Assembly: GCA_018697195.1 (NCBI GenBank) | Contig: CM031859.1 | Coordinates: 56,025,207-56,089,206, forward strand | Reading direction: 5' to 3' | Length of the DNA stretch: 64,000 nt | From: Certhia americana | Lineage: Eukaryota > Chordata > Aves > Passeriformes > Certhiidae | Shown: piece after piece, positions 1 through 11,860 of the stretch | How positions within the stretch are numbered: the stretch's first letter is position 1 | Layout of the letters: each line of letters begins with the position of its first letter | Translations under genes and position numbers: made by a program | The notes under the pieces: model-generated | The model's database searches: none | Told to the model about the DNA's origin: nothing | Seen by the model: the letters and a program-made list of their open reading frames with translations, nothing else

Positions 1-782
1 TTTCTTTTTATAAGAAAATACTTCTTTTTCTCCCTTGCTGCCTTGTCCCCTCCCAGAATTATGTTTGTCAAACCACAGACATTTCTGCCCTTGCTCCTTT
101 CCTTCAACTATGGCTGTAAACTGTACTTCCAGGGTAAATCCACATGGACTATATTTGTTTACCACATAATTTAAACATGTAAAGTTACTTAGGAAAATAG
201 TTGTATATTTTGACTGTGATCAAATAGAGGTTAAGGTTTATTGGAGATGTAGATTCTAATCCTGTTTTCAAGGTAGAATAGAACAGACCTCAATATCATA
301 GCTGTTATATTTGTTTCTTCTATGTTGAAATACATTTCTTAGGAAAAATGCCCTCCGTGCATCAAAGGTATAAGCACAAATGTTGCTTGTTTTGTGCTGC
401 TATGAGAGTGAGTGGGTATCTTTAAAAACACACACCTTTTAACTAACAAAAGGCATTGGACTTAATGATTAAAATCAAGAAATGATTTTACAAGTCAAGC
501 CAGTTAGAAGTTTTTCAGCCAAAAATATGTTGTTGGAAAATTTATTGACAACAGAACATTTCACATGAACAGTTTTCAACAAAACTATCAGCAAGAGAAG
601 TTTTTCAGATACAGGATTGTAAGAAAACCTGTTTCAGTTCATTGGAAAAATAACAATGTAACTTAAGTGAATACTGTCTCTTGGGAAAATTCTGACTCAA
701 TTATATTTTTTATTTGAGTTATAGTCCTTCAATGATCTCTACCTCTTTCTCACAAGGAGCATGGCCATTCTCAAAATTCTAC

Positions 783-803
783 TTTTTATTTTTCAGGTAA
801 GTG
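783..803 (+). other. Candidate recursive splice site
   Basis: A pyrimidine tract (TTTTTATTTTTCAG, AG at 795-796) is followed with no intervening exon by a perfect donor GTAAGT (797-802). This back-to-back acceptor and donor is the known signature of recursive splice sites, which subdivide very long introns. It is the best such match I found on the + strand, the sense of PLEKHG1. Function is inferred from sequence only. Confidence 0.4.
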
Positions 804-3800
804 TGGGAAATATAGCTTCCTAGTTGATTCTAGTTTACTTATGTTCATTTTAAAAAAAATTGTTCAATGGGAAAGAGTCTTCCATTGATTTAATGGAAAC
901 TTGCTGACAAATGGTAGCTATGACATGACTCAAGTCATGACAAATGATTCCCTCTGTTTCCTTTTAATTCCCAATTTGACATGTATCAAAATCTGCTGGT
1001 GACTTATCAGCGAAGTCAAGACCTACTCCAAATTCTTATAAATTTGATTTGTCCCATTTGTTGTTGTTATTATTATTATGATTGGACTAAACTGTGTTGC
1101 TTATGCAATAGGCAATGTAAGTGCCTGTCTCTTTACTGGATGTGCCAGTGTTGAGGGTTTATTACTCTTCAGGGTGAAGCAAAGCCTTTCAAAAATTATG
1201 CTATCACAGTGGACAGCTTTTGATCAAGTGGGTTGCAGGGTAATTGAGCAATGCTTGTGCCAAATCTGTCTAGGATCTAAACCAAAACCACAGAGTTTTT
1301 GTGTTTATTTTGGGAATAGGTTCACAGTTGTACATTTGCCTTGTACAGCAATATTTATGAGAAATGACACTGAAGTGGACTTTAAACAGCACATTATAAT
1401 ATAAAATGTTACTGTGTCTCTGAAGCACATCTGGTAATGCAGGATGTAAAGCTATTAATTTGGTCAGGACAATGAGTTCTTTATGAATTGGGGCTAGCCC
1501 ATTGAAATGAGTTTGTTCCTGAATTAATGATGATGGAGGGAGGGGAATTTGGAGTAATGACCATCTGCTGGGTTGTTGATGTCCAGCAGGCTTTAAGAGA
1601 CAGAGTGACGCCTGTGGTAACATGCTTGGGCAAATCTTAATATCTGTACTGTTACTAGGCATAGAACAAGGAAACAAAAGATGGGTGAAACTATAAAATT
1701 TAGGTAATTTTTGTGTGAGTGAGAGGACTGTCTTCTGGGGGTTGAAGCTTACTATTATTCTCCATTCCTGAGAAGAGCTTAATTTGATTCCCCCACCGAC
1801 CAGGAGAGATGGGAGGCAAAAAAACCAAATGCTTTTTACTCTGGGGACTGGAGGAGCCCCACACAAATGCTGTTGAGCTTCATCTCCTGTGGTGCAACAG
1901 TGCATATGTAATAAACTGAGTCTCCAGCTCTTCATCTCTTTGCTACTCATTCCATGTACCTAATTGCTTCCCAAGATGTAGTTTAACTGCCAGGAACACT
2001 GATTCTCATGAAGCTCTTTAACAGCCTTTCAGCACTGAGAGTGGTGTACATATCTTGAGATTGTCAAATCATGTTTTGTTTTACCCATACCTTTATGAGA
2101 CATAAAGATAATTGAGTAAATTCTGGAGTGAAAATGACTGTATAAATGAGGGAGGCATGAAATTCCCCTGCACAAGTAATTTCCTTCCCTGCTTTCTTGG
2201 ATTTTAGTCCTCAAAGTGAGTGACATAAGCCGCTGCATGCTTGCTGGAAATGAGATTAGTAGCTGGGGGTTTTCCTTAAAATGAACTGGCAGTACTGGTA
2301 GAAAAATGCATGCTTCTTTCTGTGTATGTGGAAGGCATAATGTAAACACACATCTATTTATAGATAGACATCATACAAATATCTTAATATCTCTATAGTA
2401 TCATGCTTCCTGCCATTGATCTTTATCACTAAAAGTAAACAAATAATTTTTCCTTGATGATTCTTATATGTTAATCTAAGATTGAAAACCTCTACTTCCA
2501 AAAATGCTGCTCGTGGTAGATATCTTGAGAATCACAGTGTCCATGGTGTTCTGATGTGATTGGGTGGAATGTTTTTCAAAGTGTATTTCATGCTCTGTAT
2601 GAAGTGTTAGTTTGGATGTAAGGTTTTCCTTGCAGTCTATAGTAGCAGGCTCACAATTGGGAATAGGTGGAGTGCTGCCTTCTTGGGGGAGGCACCAGTA
2701 TCCCAGAGGAAGAGTGGAATGTAAAACACTACCCAATAATCAGGCACTGGGGGACCCATGTGCCATCTTCTTCAGGCTCTGAGTCTGTAGAGCATTCAAG
2801 TAAGTGTTCTTCCTAATAGATTTCTTTTCCTTTATTGCAGCTAAAATGTTGAAAATCTTTTTTCTTTTTATAATCTTGCTAAGTAAGAACTCTGATGCAT
2901 CATTTAAAGTAGATCTTTGATGGAATTGTTGCAGAGTAGAAAAAAGAGCAAAACTGCAAAAAGAGCTCACAGAATATGTATGTGTATGAAATGGACGTTA
3001 TTATGATCTATTTCAGTTTTAGTACATGCTTGAATTGGTAAAAGAAAAAGATATTTTTGTAATTACTTCTCTAAAAAGTAGAGCAGTTCTCTTACTTCCT
3101 TAGAGAAATATGGTGAATCTCCACCTTCAGAGATTTGAGGGTGGTAGTTACAGGTAATCTGTTTTAGCTAGTAACTTTTGTAACAAATTAGTTAATCAAA
3201 TAGCTGAGTTTCTGTATAAATTTTGCTGACAGTTAACTTTGGAAAAATACAAAATAAATATAGACATACTATAAAGGTTATGTAAATACAACCCATCAGA
3301 GTTTACATGATTCAAACCTCATTCCTTAGTTTTTTAGTTTTGGTTTTGGGGGTTTTTTTTGCCTGCTTGTTAGTAAGAACAATTTGAAAGAAGTCCCACA
3401 TAGTTTATGTTTTTAAAAAAAGATCAAACTTTTCTTACATTTAGATGTAAAAACTCAAAGCTGTCAAAAATAACAGGAAAATTTGAGTTTGGTAGTTGCC
3501 TTAACATTCACTATAGCTGCTTTTATTAAGTAATCTGTGTTGCTGCTTTCCACAAATTGGGGTAGATATTAAAATGACTAAAAAGTTTTTTAAAAGTTTG
3601 GCCATTGTTTTATAACTACAGTTCATTGCAGCTTCTTTCCAAACTTTAATAGTTTTTGCTTAAATTGCATTACAGTTGGATTTTTAAAAAAAATCCCGAA
3701 GCCCCCAAACCACAAAAAGTTCCTGTCCATTAAGGATCTGCTTTACATTTCATCCTGGTGTTAGCCTGGTAATATCACAGGGGATGCACAACACAGGGAT

Positions 3801-6598
3801 AAACCTGTGTCTAGAACAGCCAAAAGAGGACTTATTTTGCTACAGGAGAGCTGGGTGACTGCCTCTGAACTCTCCTTTGTGCAAAATTCTCATGCTCTGA
3901 CACAGTGGAAGGAGGCATCCACTGTTTGTTGGATATATAGGAGGTGAAAGTTGCAGAGAAAGATTTCTGGAGATACAGAGACAGAAAATTACGCTTCTTT
4001 TTGAAAGGTTTGTATCTAGTCTGTTTTAAAGGTTGGGACTGAAAGGTATAAACAAACCCTGACACTGCCAGTGGCATATGCATAAGGGAAAAGTAGTTCA
4101 ATTGCATGTAATTATACTTTCTCCTCTGCAGAGAGTGTGGTTTTCTTTTTCTCTTTCTTTTCTCACCATTCTGCTTTTTGTATGCCAGCATGTGTTTTTC
4201 TGTCTCTGTCTCCATTCAGAGTTCTTTAAATCTTTGAAGTGTGTAATAAGACTCCATGAAAAAAGAATTTTTCAAAAGTATGTGTCAGCAAAGGTTTCTG
4301 AGCATTGGTGGCCTCAGAAGGGAGTGCTGTAAGGTTACACCTGTTTAAATTCAGATGGGTCTAGGAGTGTTCCCAGGCCTGGAAGAAGGTGGTCTATGAT
4401 GCTCATGTTTGCTGGTGTGATGTTGGGGTATAATAGCCCAACATCAGACAGGAAACAGACAGTTTCCAGGCATGACTCAGCCTCTAGTGCAGTTCAGCCA
4501 TTGCTCTTGAGAGATGTAGGCTTTTACCCTGTTGTTGAGACTAGGATTATTCATTACCACAGATGTATTATTCTGTCTCAGCTTACTTTTGCACTCAGGA
4601 GCATTATTTGGGCACATCTAATGCATTAATTTATGAACATCCTTCATTTTTCTGATGATGAAATCCTGCAATGTGACCTCAGCATTTATTCAGCATCAGA
4701 GAATCTGCAGGTTGGTCCAGAAATCCTGTGAGCGTTTTCACTGTGGGGAAGATCAAGGGCCACATTTTAGTTGATGTGAGCACATCTTCTCAGTCAGCAT
4801 TTCTCTGCAGACTTTTTTAGTCCCTTACTTGGGTAAGTTTGCTCTACAGAATTGCTATTGTTTATTTCAAAGTGAATTTCTGGATTGTTTGTTTGGTAGA
4901 GAGAAATGGAGGAGTTTGGAGCCAGGAAAGAGGAAACAGAAGAGTTTGGAACTGACTGGGCACTTGTCAAATTGATGTGCCCTGGTGGGTAAACACATAG
5001 TGGTGATCGTTGGGGAAAAAGTGATAGTAGCTTGGTGTTATCTCTGGGAATACTGCACAGGCTGTGGGAACAGTCACAGGATGAGAAGGAGATCGAAGAC
5101 CTGTGATCGAATTTAAAGGGAGCAAATGCTTTTTCCCCCTCCTCCTCCTCAGTAAGGCTCAGAGAGCTATAGAAACTCATTTGCTGATCAGATAGAGTGT
5201 TTCCTTGCTTTTTGTGGTAATATACATAGCTCTTTGTGTATGTTTGAAATACAAAAGGGACTTTTTCTTTTTTTTTCTTGTAGCCCCACTGAATAAGCTG
5301 GCATAATCTCCGTGAGGCAGGGCCAGGTGGTTTCCTCACTCTGCTGTGCCTCTTGCTGGGTTCAGTGGGAACCTGGTGTTAGTATGCACTCTGTGTGCCT
5401 GTGTTCCTCAGAGGACAAAATGTGGGCTAGGCAGCAAGAATGGAGGACTGGGATTTTTATGTACTAAGGATGGTATTACATAACTTGAAACAGGATTATT
5501 GGAATACCTCTGTGTTGTTTCAGTAGATCAGTGCTTAATATTTGAATAAAATATTAAGGTTTATAAATGGTTAGTTGTGTGGCTTGGCAGTGCTTCAGGT
5601 TTGTTCCCCCATTACTAAAATCAGAAGGCTGTTTTGCAGAAAGTTCACATAAGTTATTTCTTCCCTTAAAAGTGGAAGAAAAGGAACTTTCATCTAAATT
5701 CACTGGGCTTAGCTCTGAGAATTCAAAAGGCTTTGGAAACTGGCTGAAGTTCTTGGTGCTGACTTGAGTAATATCCCTTTGAATATTTACTTTAATCAAG
5801 CCTATTTAGAGATTCCTGCTCACACCCTGTCCTTATTTTTTTGGTTTCCAGTACTAGATGAAATGACCAACAAAATATAAAGCTGTTTTCTTAAAAACAG
5901 GTTCTTCTCGAGTTGTCACTGGTATTGCTAAAGCTGGATTTTATGCTATTTTAGTACAAAATAAGTGTTTCTTTGCTTCTGTGTTTGAAAGATAAGTCTA
6001 AGTTATTTATTTATTTTATTTTCTGAGAAGATGAATGAAGTATCAAAGTGCACAAGGGATCAGACTCCATGTAGTTGTCGAGAATTACTTATAAACAACT
6101 GATTGATCAAACCATGTCTCTTAGACTGATGTAGAAAAGAGAAAAACATTCAGCTGAAGGAAATCACCTAACTATAATACTCATAAGTCGCGTTATTTTT
6201 TCACCATGTTTTTTCTGAATGGAAGTAGTATTTTGGTCAGAGGCCAGTGAAGGTCTGCATTTGGCGATTCAGTGTTTACTAAGAAATTTAGCTCTTCTGA
6301 GAAAGAGTAGTGGAGATAAGAAGGATTCTATATTTATATAGAAGGAGTTTCCATGTCTAGAGAATACTGCAGTTTAGCCCAAAAGAAATGTTTATTCAAC
6401 AGCTTGTCACCTGTTTCCATTGAATGGTCATTCAAAATCCTTTGGAAATTCTCGCAGGATACTGTTACTGTGAGTGGTTTCCCTTTTACCAGTTCTAATC
6501 TTCTAGACTCCATACGTGTGCTGATCATGGGTGAATGAAAAAATTTCCTTTCCATTTCTGGTCCTATTTCATCTAATATTCCTTATTCTTTATAATGA

Positions 6599-6628
6599 AT
6601 ATATATATATATATATATGCGCATGTGC
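6599..6628. repeat. (AT)n microsatellite with alternating purine-pyrimidine extension
   Basis: Ten AT units (6599-6618) are followed directly by GCGCATGTGC, so about 30 bp alternate purine and pyrimidine almost without break. A related AT/GT-rich alternating tract lies at 7028-7084. Confidence 0.95.
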
Positions 6629-9600
6629 TCTATCGGAGATTAAGCATAAATGTAATTTGAATCTGTAGTTTCTCTGTGCTCTGCATGTGCAATTTGGTGC
6701 CACAAAAGCCAGTTGGACTATGTCTGCAGTTACAGAACTCTGAACTGGGGACACACTTTTCAAAGCTAACATACAGCAAGAGGGCTCTGGCTTCTCCATC
6801 CCAGCTAGTTAGAATGTTCTGTGGATAACTACAAACTTTGGCTCTAGAAAGCATGTTGTTTGCAAGCCACACTTCAACAGTTGCACTCTGGAGTGGCTTG
6901 ATAAATATAAGAGTGTTTTTACAGGAAATGTCCCAATTGGAGTTATGAGGCCATTCATTTGGGTAAATTGTAAGGGAATGTACACAGTGCTGTTAGCTTG
7001 TCTGTTATTAATTTCCTCTTTTTTAACATGTGTGCACAGTGTGTATATAAATATATATACATATATACACATAGATGTATGTATTCCCAAAGTAGGGAGA
7101 AGGAAAAGGTGGAGGAACATGAAGGGGGTCCAACAGTCAGCTGCCTGATCCAGGCCTGGGGGGCTGCCGGGTTCGGTGGCGTTCGGAGCCTGGAATATGT
7201 CAGGGCTCAGAAAGCTTTAACTGTTGACTCTTTTATGTGATTTGCTGTGTTGTTTCCTAATGTTGCGTGCTCTGCGATGAAAACAAAACCTCAGAATTTT
7301 CATTAATAGTACTTCACTGCAATCAGAAAGTTAGAAGAACATTTTCTGATGGCTGTGGGTAAAAAACCGCAACAAATGTGTTTCGGAGGGCATGTGTAAG
7401 TAGTTATGCATGGCTGTATTTTGGCTAGCCACTCAAATGACAATTTCTGGAAAAGCCAACTGAGTATTGCTTGTCTAATAATTATAAAGTCTGCTTCTAA
7501 ACCTCTCATTTCAGAAGTAATGCCATACTCAGGCAATTGCAATTGAAGGAAACACACAACTGGGCTTTGTAGGAGCCCATTTTCCTCATGGTGAATCTGT
7601 GTCCGAGTCTTTCCTTATAAATGTAACCGTGTCACTATGTGTCATGGAGACAAAACGAATGAAGGATTGACATATAAAGCAATAATTATCCATTATTCTG
7701 GTTTTAAGTAGGCTTCCCCTTCATGAACATACCCCTTGTCAGCAATGCCAAGCCAAACATTCCTTTGTATATCCCCCCCATCCCCCCAAGTTGGCTTAAA
7801 CTCTCCAACAGAGTTTACAGTTGAAGGGGAAGATACCATTTTCTCTTCTTTACTTGGAATTAACATTGCTTAGGAAAATTTTTAAGGAAGTAAATGGTCT
7901 TTCTGGACAGTGCTGACATTTTTGTCTTTTCATCAGTATGACCTTAATCTGAAATTTCTGTCATTTTCTTCTGCAATGAGGTCTGAAGTTATTTCTTTGA
8001 AACTATGCAGTGAATCCAAACGTATTACAAGTATTCTGCAGAAGAGGTGTAGCAGACTAATGCAACTTGATGCATTCTAATTTCTCTGCTGTTAGCCAAA
8101 TTGGAAGAAAACCAACAGTGCTTTAAAAAAAATATGCACATGAGAGAATAAATTTGTGATTTTAACTTGGTGCTGAACAGCATTTTGTGGTTTGCTGTTT
8201 TATTGGTTTTTTTCTTTTTTTTTTGTCAGGAGAGGGGGGAGTTTCAGAAAAGTTCAGAGAAGAAACACCCCTGAAACAGCTGACTTTGAGTAGCTCTTTT
8301 CTGTATTTATACTCTTGAAAAGCATTGGGCTGTTCTGTACTCTTGGAGTATTTGCTTTTGGATGCACCTTATCTCTGTTAAGTTGTCAGATATTTGTTGT
8401 TGTTGTACATTGCATACGGGTTATATGAGTTGAGGAAGATGTCATTCCCTATCTCAGTGCCTTGACTTTGGCCCTACACAGAGTTAAATACTTTAAAATT
8501 TCATTGTTCCCATAAATAACAGCTTCTTACTGACCTTAAATATAAACAATTTCTCTGTAGGACGGCTATAAGGTTTTAATTTAAAACAAAACAAGCCCCA
8601 GAAAAGCCTTGATTATTATCATAGTTGTGTGATTTCAAGAGAAACTACCCTGCGTAATAGACGCAACCTGATGTCCTTACTAAGTGGATGGCAAGGTTGT
8701 TTCCTTTCTTCTGACTAGTAAGTGCGATAAAGTTAGTTAACTTTAGTTGTGGGTCAAGAAATTTGCTGAAAGAGAATTGAAAAATACAAAAAGGAAGTGT
8801 CCGAGGGTAAAATGCCTGCAGAAACGGTAAGATTGTTTCTACCGTCCAATTCTTCAGACGTATGGCGATTCATTGGTATGTTATCCATCACTGGAATATT
8901 TATTCAGCACAGAGGACTGGATTTAAATTAATTTAAGGCTTTGGATATTATAGTTTATGTGGCTTGTTTGCTGTAGTTGGATTCCTTGGGCTCCAACAAC
9001 AACTTTGCTTTCTCGCAGCCTGTTTTGACTTTATTTCTTCCACTGCTTGAGCCTATGATGAAATGATGCATTTGTCCGTCAGTGGTCTTTTCTAATATGA
9101 TGTTTAGTGATACCCCAAGCGCGGGCATCAGGTAAAAAGAGAAGTGTCTTTTTAAGTGCTACACAACCTCTCTAATGGAGAAACAATCTGAAGGAGGCTT
9201 ACAGCCTGTAAAAGCAGGTACCAGGGGCTCTTTACTATATATACCATATACAAGTATGGAGGGTTTTTGGGTTTTTTGTTTTGCTTGTTTTTTCTTGTAT
9301 AAGAGTGAAATGGAAATAAAAGTTGACTAACAGGATGCTAGCTGGGTTATTGTTCATTTGCTTGCTTGTTTTTTTAATGTCTGTGAGCAGAATGGGACAG
9401 CAGCAGTCCTTGTCTTTAACCAGCAATCTTAAATCTGTAGTTGCTGAGCACCAGAGACTTGAATATGAAAAAGGCTAAGGAGGGACTCTTTGTGTGTGTG
9501 CATCTTTCTGTTTATTAGCCAAATGAGCATCTCTCCAATTGTAGCAAAGTTCAGAGTTTTGAAAGGAATTTGAGTAATTCTGCAATAAACAATGCTGAAA

Positions 9601-9787
9601 TTCTTTCCTCTTCAGTTTCCTTTTCTTAACCATATGCACTCTAAAGCAGTCTCTGCTACTGAAGAAGTTTGACAGGCTCACATCCAGCTTTGGAATATTT
9701 TAGATTTTTTTTTTTTTCTTCATTTGTTAAGCCAGAACTTTTTTGCCCAGTAGTGAGGTTTAAGCTGTGCAGCTCACTAGAATGAAA

Positions 9788-10228
9788 TAATAGAATGGCT
9801 TTGGCTGGAGGAGATCTTAAAGACCATCTAGTTCCAACCTCCCTGCCATGGGCAGATACACCTTCCACAAGACCAGATTGCTAGAGCTCCATCTAACCTG
9901 GCTTAAACACTTCCAGGGATGGTACATTCCCTTTCTCCTGTCAGTGCCTCACTACCCACAGTAATATATTCATCTAAACTTCTTCCCTTTCAGTTTGAAG
10001 CTTTTCTCTCTTGTCCTGCCACTACATGCTCTTGTAAAAAATTTTTTTTACAGCTTTCTCATAGGCTCCCTTCACGTATTGGAAGGCCACAATCAGATCA
10101 CCCTGAAGCCTTCTCTTCTCCAGGCTCAACAATCCCAATTGTCTCAGCCTTTCCTCCTAGGAAAGGTGCTCCATGAGGGCATGATGGCCCTCATCTGGGT
10201 GCTCTTCAACAAAATACAAGACCTAATG
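9788..10228 (-). mobile_element. CR1 LINE fragment, 5'-truncated
   Basis: Reading the + strand gives the reverse complement of the avian CR1 3' region: ATAGAATGGCTTTGGCTGG, then GACCATCTAGTTCCAACC, CTGCCATGGGCAG and CTTCCAGGGATGG, ending in a segment like CATCTGGGTGCTCTTCAACA. The element's 3' end is therefore at the low coordinate. It carries only untranslated and terminal ORF2 sequence and no usable reverse transcriptase frame, so it is a dead copy. It is internally disrupted by an A/T run near 10037-10050. Confidence 0.85.
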
Positions 10229-11574
10229 CATTTCTAGCTGTATTTCTCTTGAGAAAGGTGCAAGAAGAGGGGATGGTAGTGACCAGTCAAATACCTAATG
10301 TAGATTTGTTATAAAAAATACTTTAAACTTTTTTTTCCCATGAAGTCTGAATACTTACCTGAAGTGTGTAGTTGGAAGGGTGGGTGGTGAGTAAGGCAGA
10401 AGTGCAGCTGTAAACCCAACATTCAGAGACTGCATTTAGTGTGACATTGTAAAATGACTGTGTAATTTCTGACAATGTCAGAGAATTTGTTGAGGACAAA
10501 GACAGGTATTCTTTTCCAGCAACTGTCAGGGTTCTGGCCATGGGTTTGACTGTTACCACAATGTGAGGGCTTGTACCCTAAAATCCTATACTCTCTTTAG
10601 TGCTGTAGCTGGTGTGTGTGCATAGTGCTTTTTGTGCTATTTCTGCACTTGGTATGTGCTTTACTGAAGAGTAAAAATTTAATGGGCTGGAAATAAGCTC
10701 TTGTAAGAAAGAAAATGTTGAACTGTGCATTCTTGTCTATGTTGAGTCATTTGGTTTATTTTTAAATAGGTTTGTTTCAAATTCAGTTTTCTTCGTGTGG
10801 CCCTAATCAATACTTAACAGTAGAAGCAGTATAATCTAAAAAATGAAATTAGAAAACAATGTAAGGAAAGCTCAGTAAAAAGATTTTATCTCTCTCTTTC
10901 TAAGCGTCAAGAAAGAAAAAAACTATGCTGTTGGTTGGTTTTTGCAGAGTAACTACATGTAATGCATTACAGGGGGCTCTTCATTTGCTCAGAAAATGCT
11001 TTGCTTAGAGTACGTTGTGTGCTTCACTGTATGCTTGTTGAGTAGCAGATTTCTTTGAGTAGATGACAACAGTATTTTGTGATAACGATAGCTGTTCTTG
11101 GCAGCTGTGACTTGCTACTGCTGTACTCAACAACTCTGTGCTGAGGCTTGCCTCTAAGTCCCTAAATATCGTGGGACTGACCTGCTTATCCTGCTTTTCC
11201 TTGTTTTTCATCAGTGTATGTCAGGCATGTCAGCGCTGAGCCACTTTACCTAAGTCTGTCTGTTTTCTCAAGCTTAGATTCAAAAGAAAGTGTCTGAAGT
11301 GACAGACCTTCCATATGTAAGTGAAACATGATCTTTTGATGGACTTCTTTTTTCTTTGTTCATGTGAGGTTTTTTAACTTTAATGAAGACCTGGAAGAGC
11401 TGCTGAGATTAACTGCACTGTACAAAAGCATGAGAGAAGCAATATGTGTCTATAATTTGAAAAATGCCCAGTGCTTTACAAAATAATTCCGTTCATTCTG
11501 GCTATAGGGAGTCTTGAAATAAGCAACGGGTGGTATAACAGCTGAGCTGTCAGGCTGCCCAACCCCAAATGCAG
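10229..11574. other. Non-coding segment before the CpG island
   Basis: I see no gene, repeat family or conserved signal in it. Base composition is ordinary AT-rich until the CpG island begins at about 11575. Confidence 0.6.
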
Positions 11575-11860
11575 ACTCGAGTGGTAAGCGCGACAATTCA
11601 GAATGTTTTTTAGCCCTCGCCCGACACGCTGACCCAGGAGGGCGGGCCATGCTCTGCTGCAAGCGCTCAGTTTTGCCTTCCCGTGGAGCGGCGTGCGGCG
11701 GGCAGCAGGCGGAGCGGCAGCGAGTGCCACCTGCGGGAGCGCTGCGGGAAGCGGCTTCTAGAGGCAGCATCCCGGGAAAGCGCTGTCGCTCTCCCCCCGG
11801 CGCCGCAGAGGGAGGCGTCCCGCTGTTCTCTGTCGCCTTTCTGTAGCGCAGCGTGATTGC
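11575..11860. promoter_or_regulatory. CpG island, candidate promoter
   Basis: About 30 CpG dinucleotides fall within roughly 300 bp, in a window that is otherwise nearly CpG-free, with many GCGG and GGGCGG-like elements. This is the strongest CpG island here and the natural candidate for the distal housekeeping-type promoter of PLEKHG1, about 7 kb before the candidate exon at 19059. I could not identify a convincing + strand first-exon donor inside it. GTAAGC at 11584 lies at its left edge, and AA|GTAAGG near 12271 is the next reasonable one to the right. Direction of transcription is therefore not settled, and a divergent or antisense transcript is possible. A + strand ORF of 65 codons starts at ATG 11649, but its composition is explained by the GC-rich island. 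Confidence 0.65.

Larger units (their letters stand above)
1..9787. other. Non-coding flank or first-intron sequence
   Basis: No recognisable exon or known gene. The segment is AT-rich with scattered microsatellites and many chance acceptor-like tracts. It includes the recursive splice candidate (797), a possible signal-peptide-like micro-ORF (2846), two long antisense open frames without recognisable domains (1270-1950 and 4794-5339, - strand) and the (AT)n tract (6599). No exon of the expected upstream neighbour gene was seen. Confidence 0.7.
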
